Shown: positions 15,471 through 16,067 of the stretch, piece after piece
How the letters are laid out: each line of letters starts with the position of its first letter
How positions within the stretch are numbered: the first letter of the stretch is position 1
NCBI GenBank assembly: GCA_035711465.1
Contig: DASTCC010000464.1
Span: 1 to 16,067 of the forward strand
DNA: 16,067 nt
Reading direction: 5' to 3'
Source: DASTCC01 sp035711465
GTDB taxonomy: Bacteria > Acidobacteriota > Vicinamibacteria > Vicinamibacterales > SCN-69-37
Notes under the pieces: generated by a model
Told to the model about the DNA's origin: nothing
The model's database searches: none
Seen by the model: the letters and a program-made list of their open reading frames with translations, nothing else
Made by a program: the position numbers and the translations under genes

Positions 15471-16067
15471 TCATCGCGCGCCCGCGTACAGCGGCACCGG
15501 GTCGCGGCGTCCGCCGCCCTGACTGGATCCCGGCACCGGCTGCAGCCGGGTGGGGTACGGGAACAGCACGTCGAGCGGCGTCCGCACACCCGGCGAGACG
15601 TTGATCAGGACATGCCCGCGCCGCAGCTGGCCGGGATGCGTCAATCCGCAGGCGTGCGTGATCATCAGCAGCTCGCGCTCGAGCGCGAGCGCGTAGTTGC
15701 GCACGCGCACGCCCTTGTCCGCCGGGTCGAGACCCGATTGCAGCCAGCGATTCTGCGTCGTCACGCCGGTCGGACAGGCGTTGGTGTGGCAGCGCATCGC
15801 CTGGATGCAGCCGATTGCGAGGAGAAACCCGCGACCGATGTGCACGAGATCGGCGCCGAGGGCGAGGTGCGTCGCCACCTCGCCGGCCGTCGCGATCCGG
15901 CCGGCGGCGATCAGGGCGACGTCCTGGCGCAATCCTTCGCGACGGAGCGCGTTGTCGACGGCGACGATCGCGTCGCGCAGCGGCAAGCCGACGTGATCGG
16001 CCAGCGCCAGCGGCGCAGCGCCGGAGCCGCCCTCGCTCCCGTCCACGGCGATGAAGTCCGGCCCGTC
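15471..16067 (-). CDS. FMN-binding glutamate-synthase-family protein, C-terminal part (cut by window edge)
   Basis: The frame is open through the right edge. The residues before the in-window GTG at 16046 read DGPDFIAV and run into DGSEGGSGAAPLALA, the conserved FMN/2-oxoglutarate-site motif of the glutamate synthase central domain (Pfam PF01645), so the gene begins outside the window. The segment LIAAGRIATAGEVATHLALGA is followed by IGRGFLLAIG and a C-x5-C-x4-C cluster (C80, C86, C91 counting from 16046), the [3Fe-4S] ligand spacing of glutamate synthases. The C-terminus (RNYALALERELLMITHACG, then the tail to AGAR) fits the roughly 500-residue stand-alone family lacking an amidotransferase domain rather than full GltB. 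The role of the stand-alone proteins is uncertain; glutamate synthesis or a related flavin-linked reaction is likely. Confidence 0.88.
   Translation of the reverse strand, partial: DGPDFIAVDGSEGGSGAAPLALADHVGLPLRDAIVAVDNALRREGLRQDVALIAAGRIATAGEVATHLALGADLVHIGRGFLLAIGCIQAMRCHTNACPTGVTTQNRWLQSGLDPADKGVRVRNYALALERELLMITHACGLTHPGQLRRGHVLINVSPGVRTPLDVLFPYPTRLQPVPGSSQGGGRRDPVPLYAGAR

Overview
This is a very GC-rich bacterial window with tightly packed genes. I place it in Acidobacteriota, probably class Vicinamibacteria. The reasons are an orphan MacB/FtsX-type permease of the acidobacterial duplicated (ADOP) type, a Ser/Thr kinase fused to an RDD membrane domain, large secreted M14 and DUF885 metallopeptidases, and short repeats filling the intergenic gaps. 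This placement is inference from gene content, because no rRNA or other taxonomic marker is present.

Layout on the + strand: (i) the 3' part of a secreted DUF4185-type beta-propeller protein preceded by tandem beta domains (2-2149); (ii) a Ser/Thr kinase with a second degenerate kinase-like region and two RDD-like membrane segments (2555-5464); (iii) a secreted DUF885 zinc peptidase (5549-7378); (iv) an ADOP-type permease (7564-9936). A small 70-residue minus-strand gene (2160-2372) diverges from the kinase. The gap before the peptidase carries a 9-bp repeat, and the gap after it carries an 8-bp-period repeat.

Layout on the - strand, read from the right edge: the C-terminal part of an FMN-binding glutamate-synthase-family protein (15471-16067, cut by the window), a 336-bp stretch with no convincing gene but two clear inverted repeats, and then four closely spaced genes: a 93-residue Cys/His protein, a small membrane protein with an FPASDP motif, a sigma54 activator of the XylR/DmpR/MopR type, and a large secreted M14 carboxypeptidase-like protein (down to 9970). 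The permease and the M14 gene converge with only 33 bp between them.

How they may work together: two secreted zinc peptidases, an orphan permease and a membrane kinase suggest peptide or cell-envelope handling. The least ordinary association is a regulator with an apparently intact phenol-type ligand pocket and zinc site placed directly ahead of a peptidase gene, with no aromatic catabolic gene in view. The least ordinary protein is the kinase, which looks like an internal duplication (active kinase-RDD followed by pseudokinase-RDD). No tRNA, rRNA, CRISPR array, insertion sequence or phage gene was seen.
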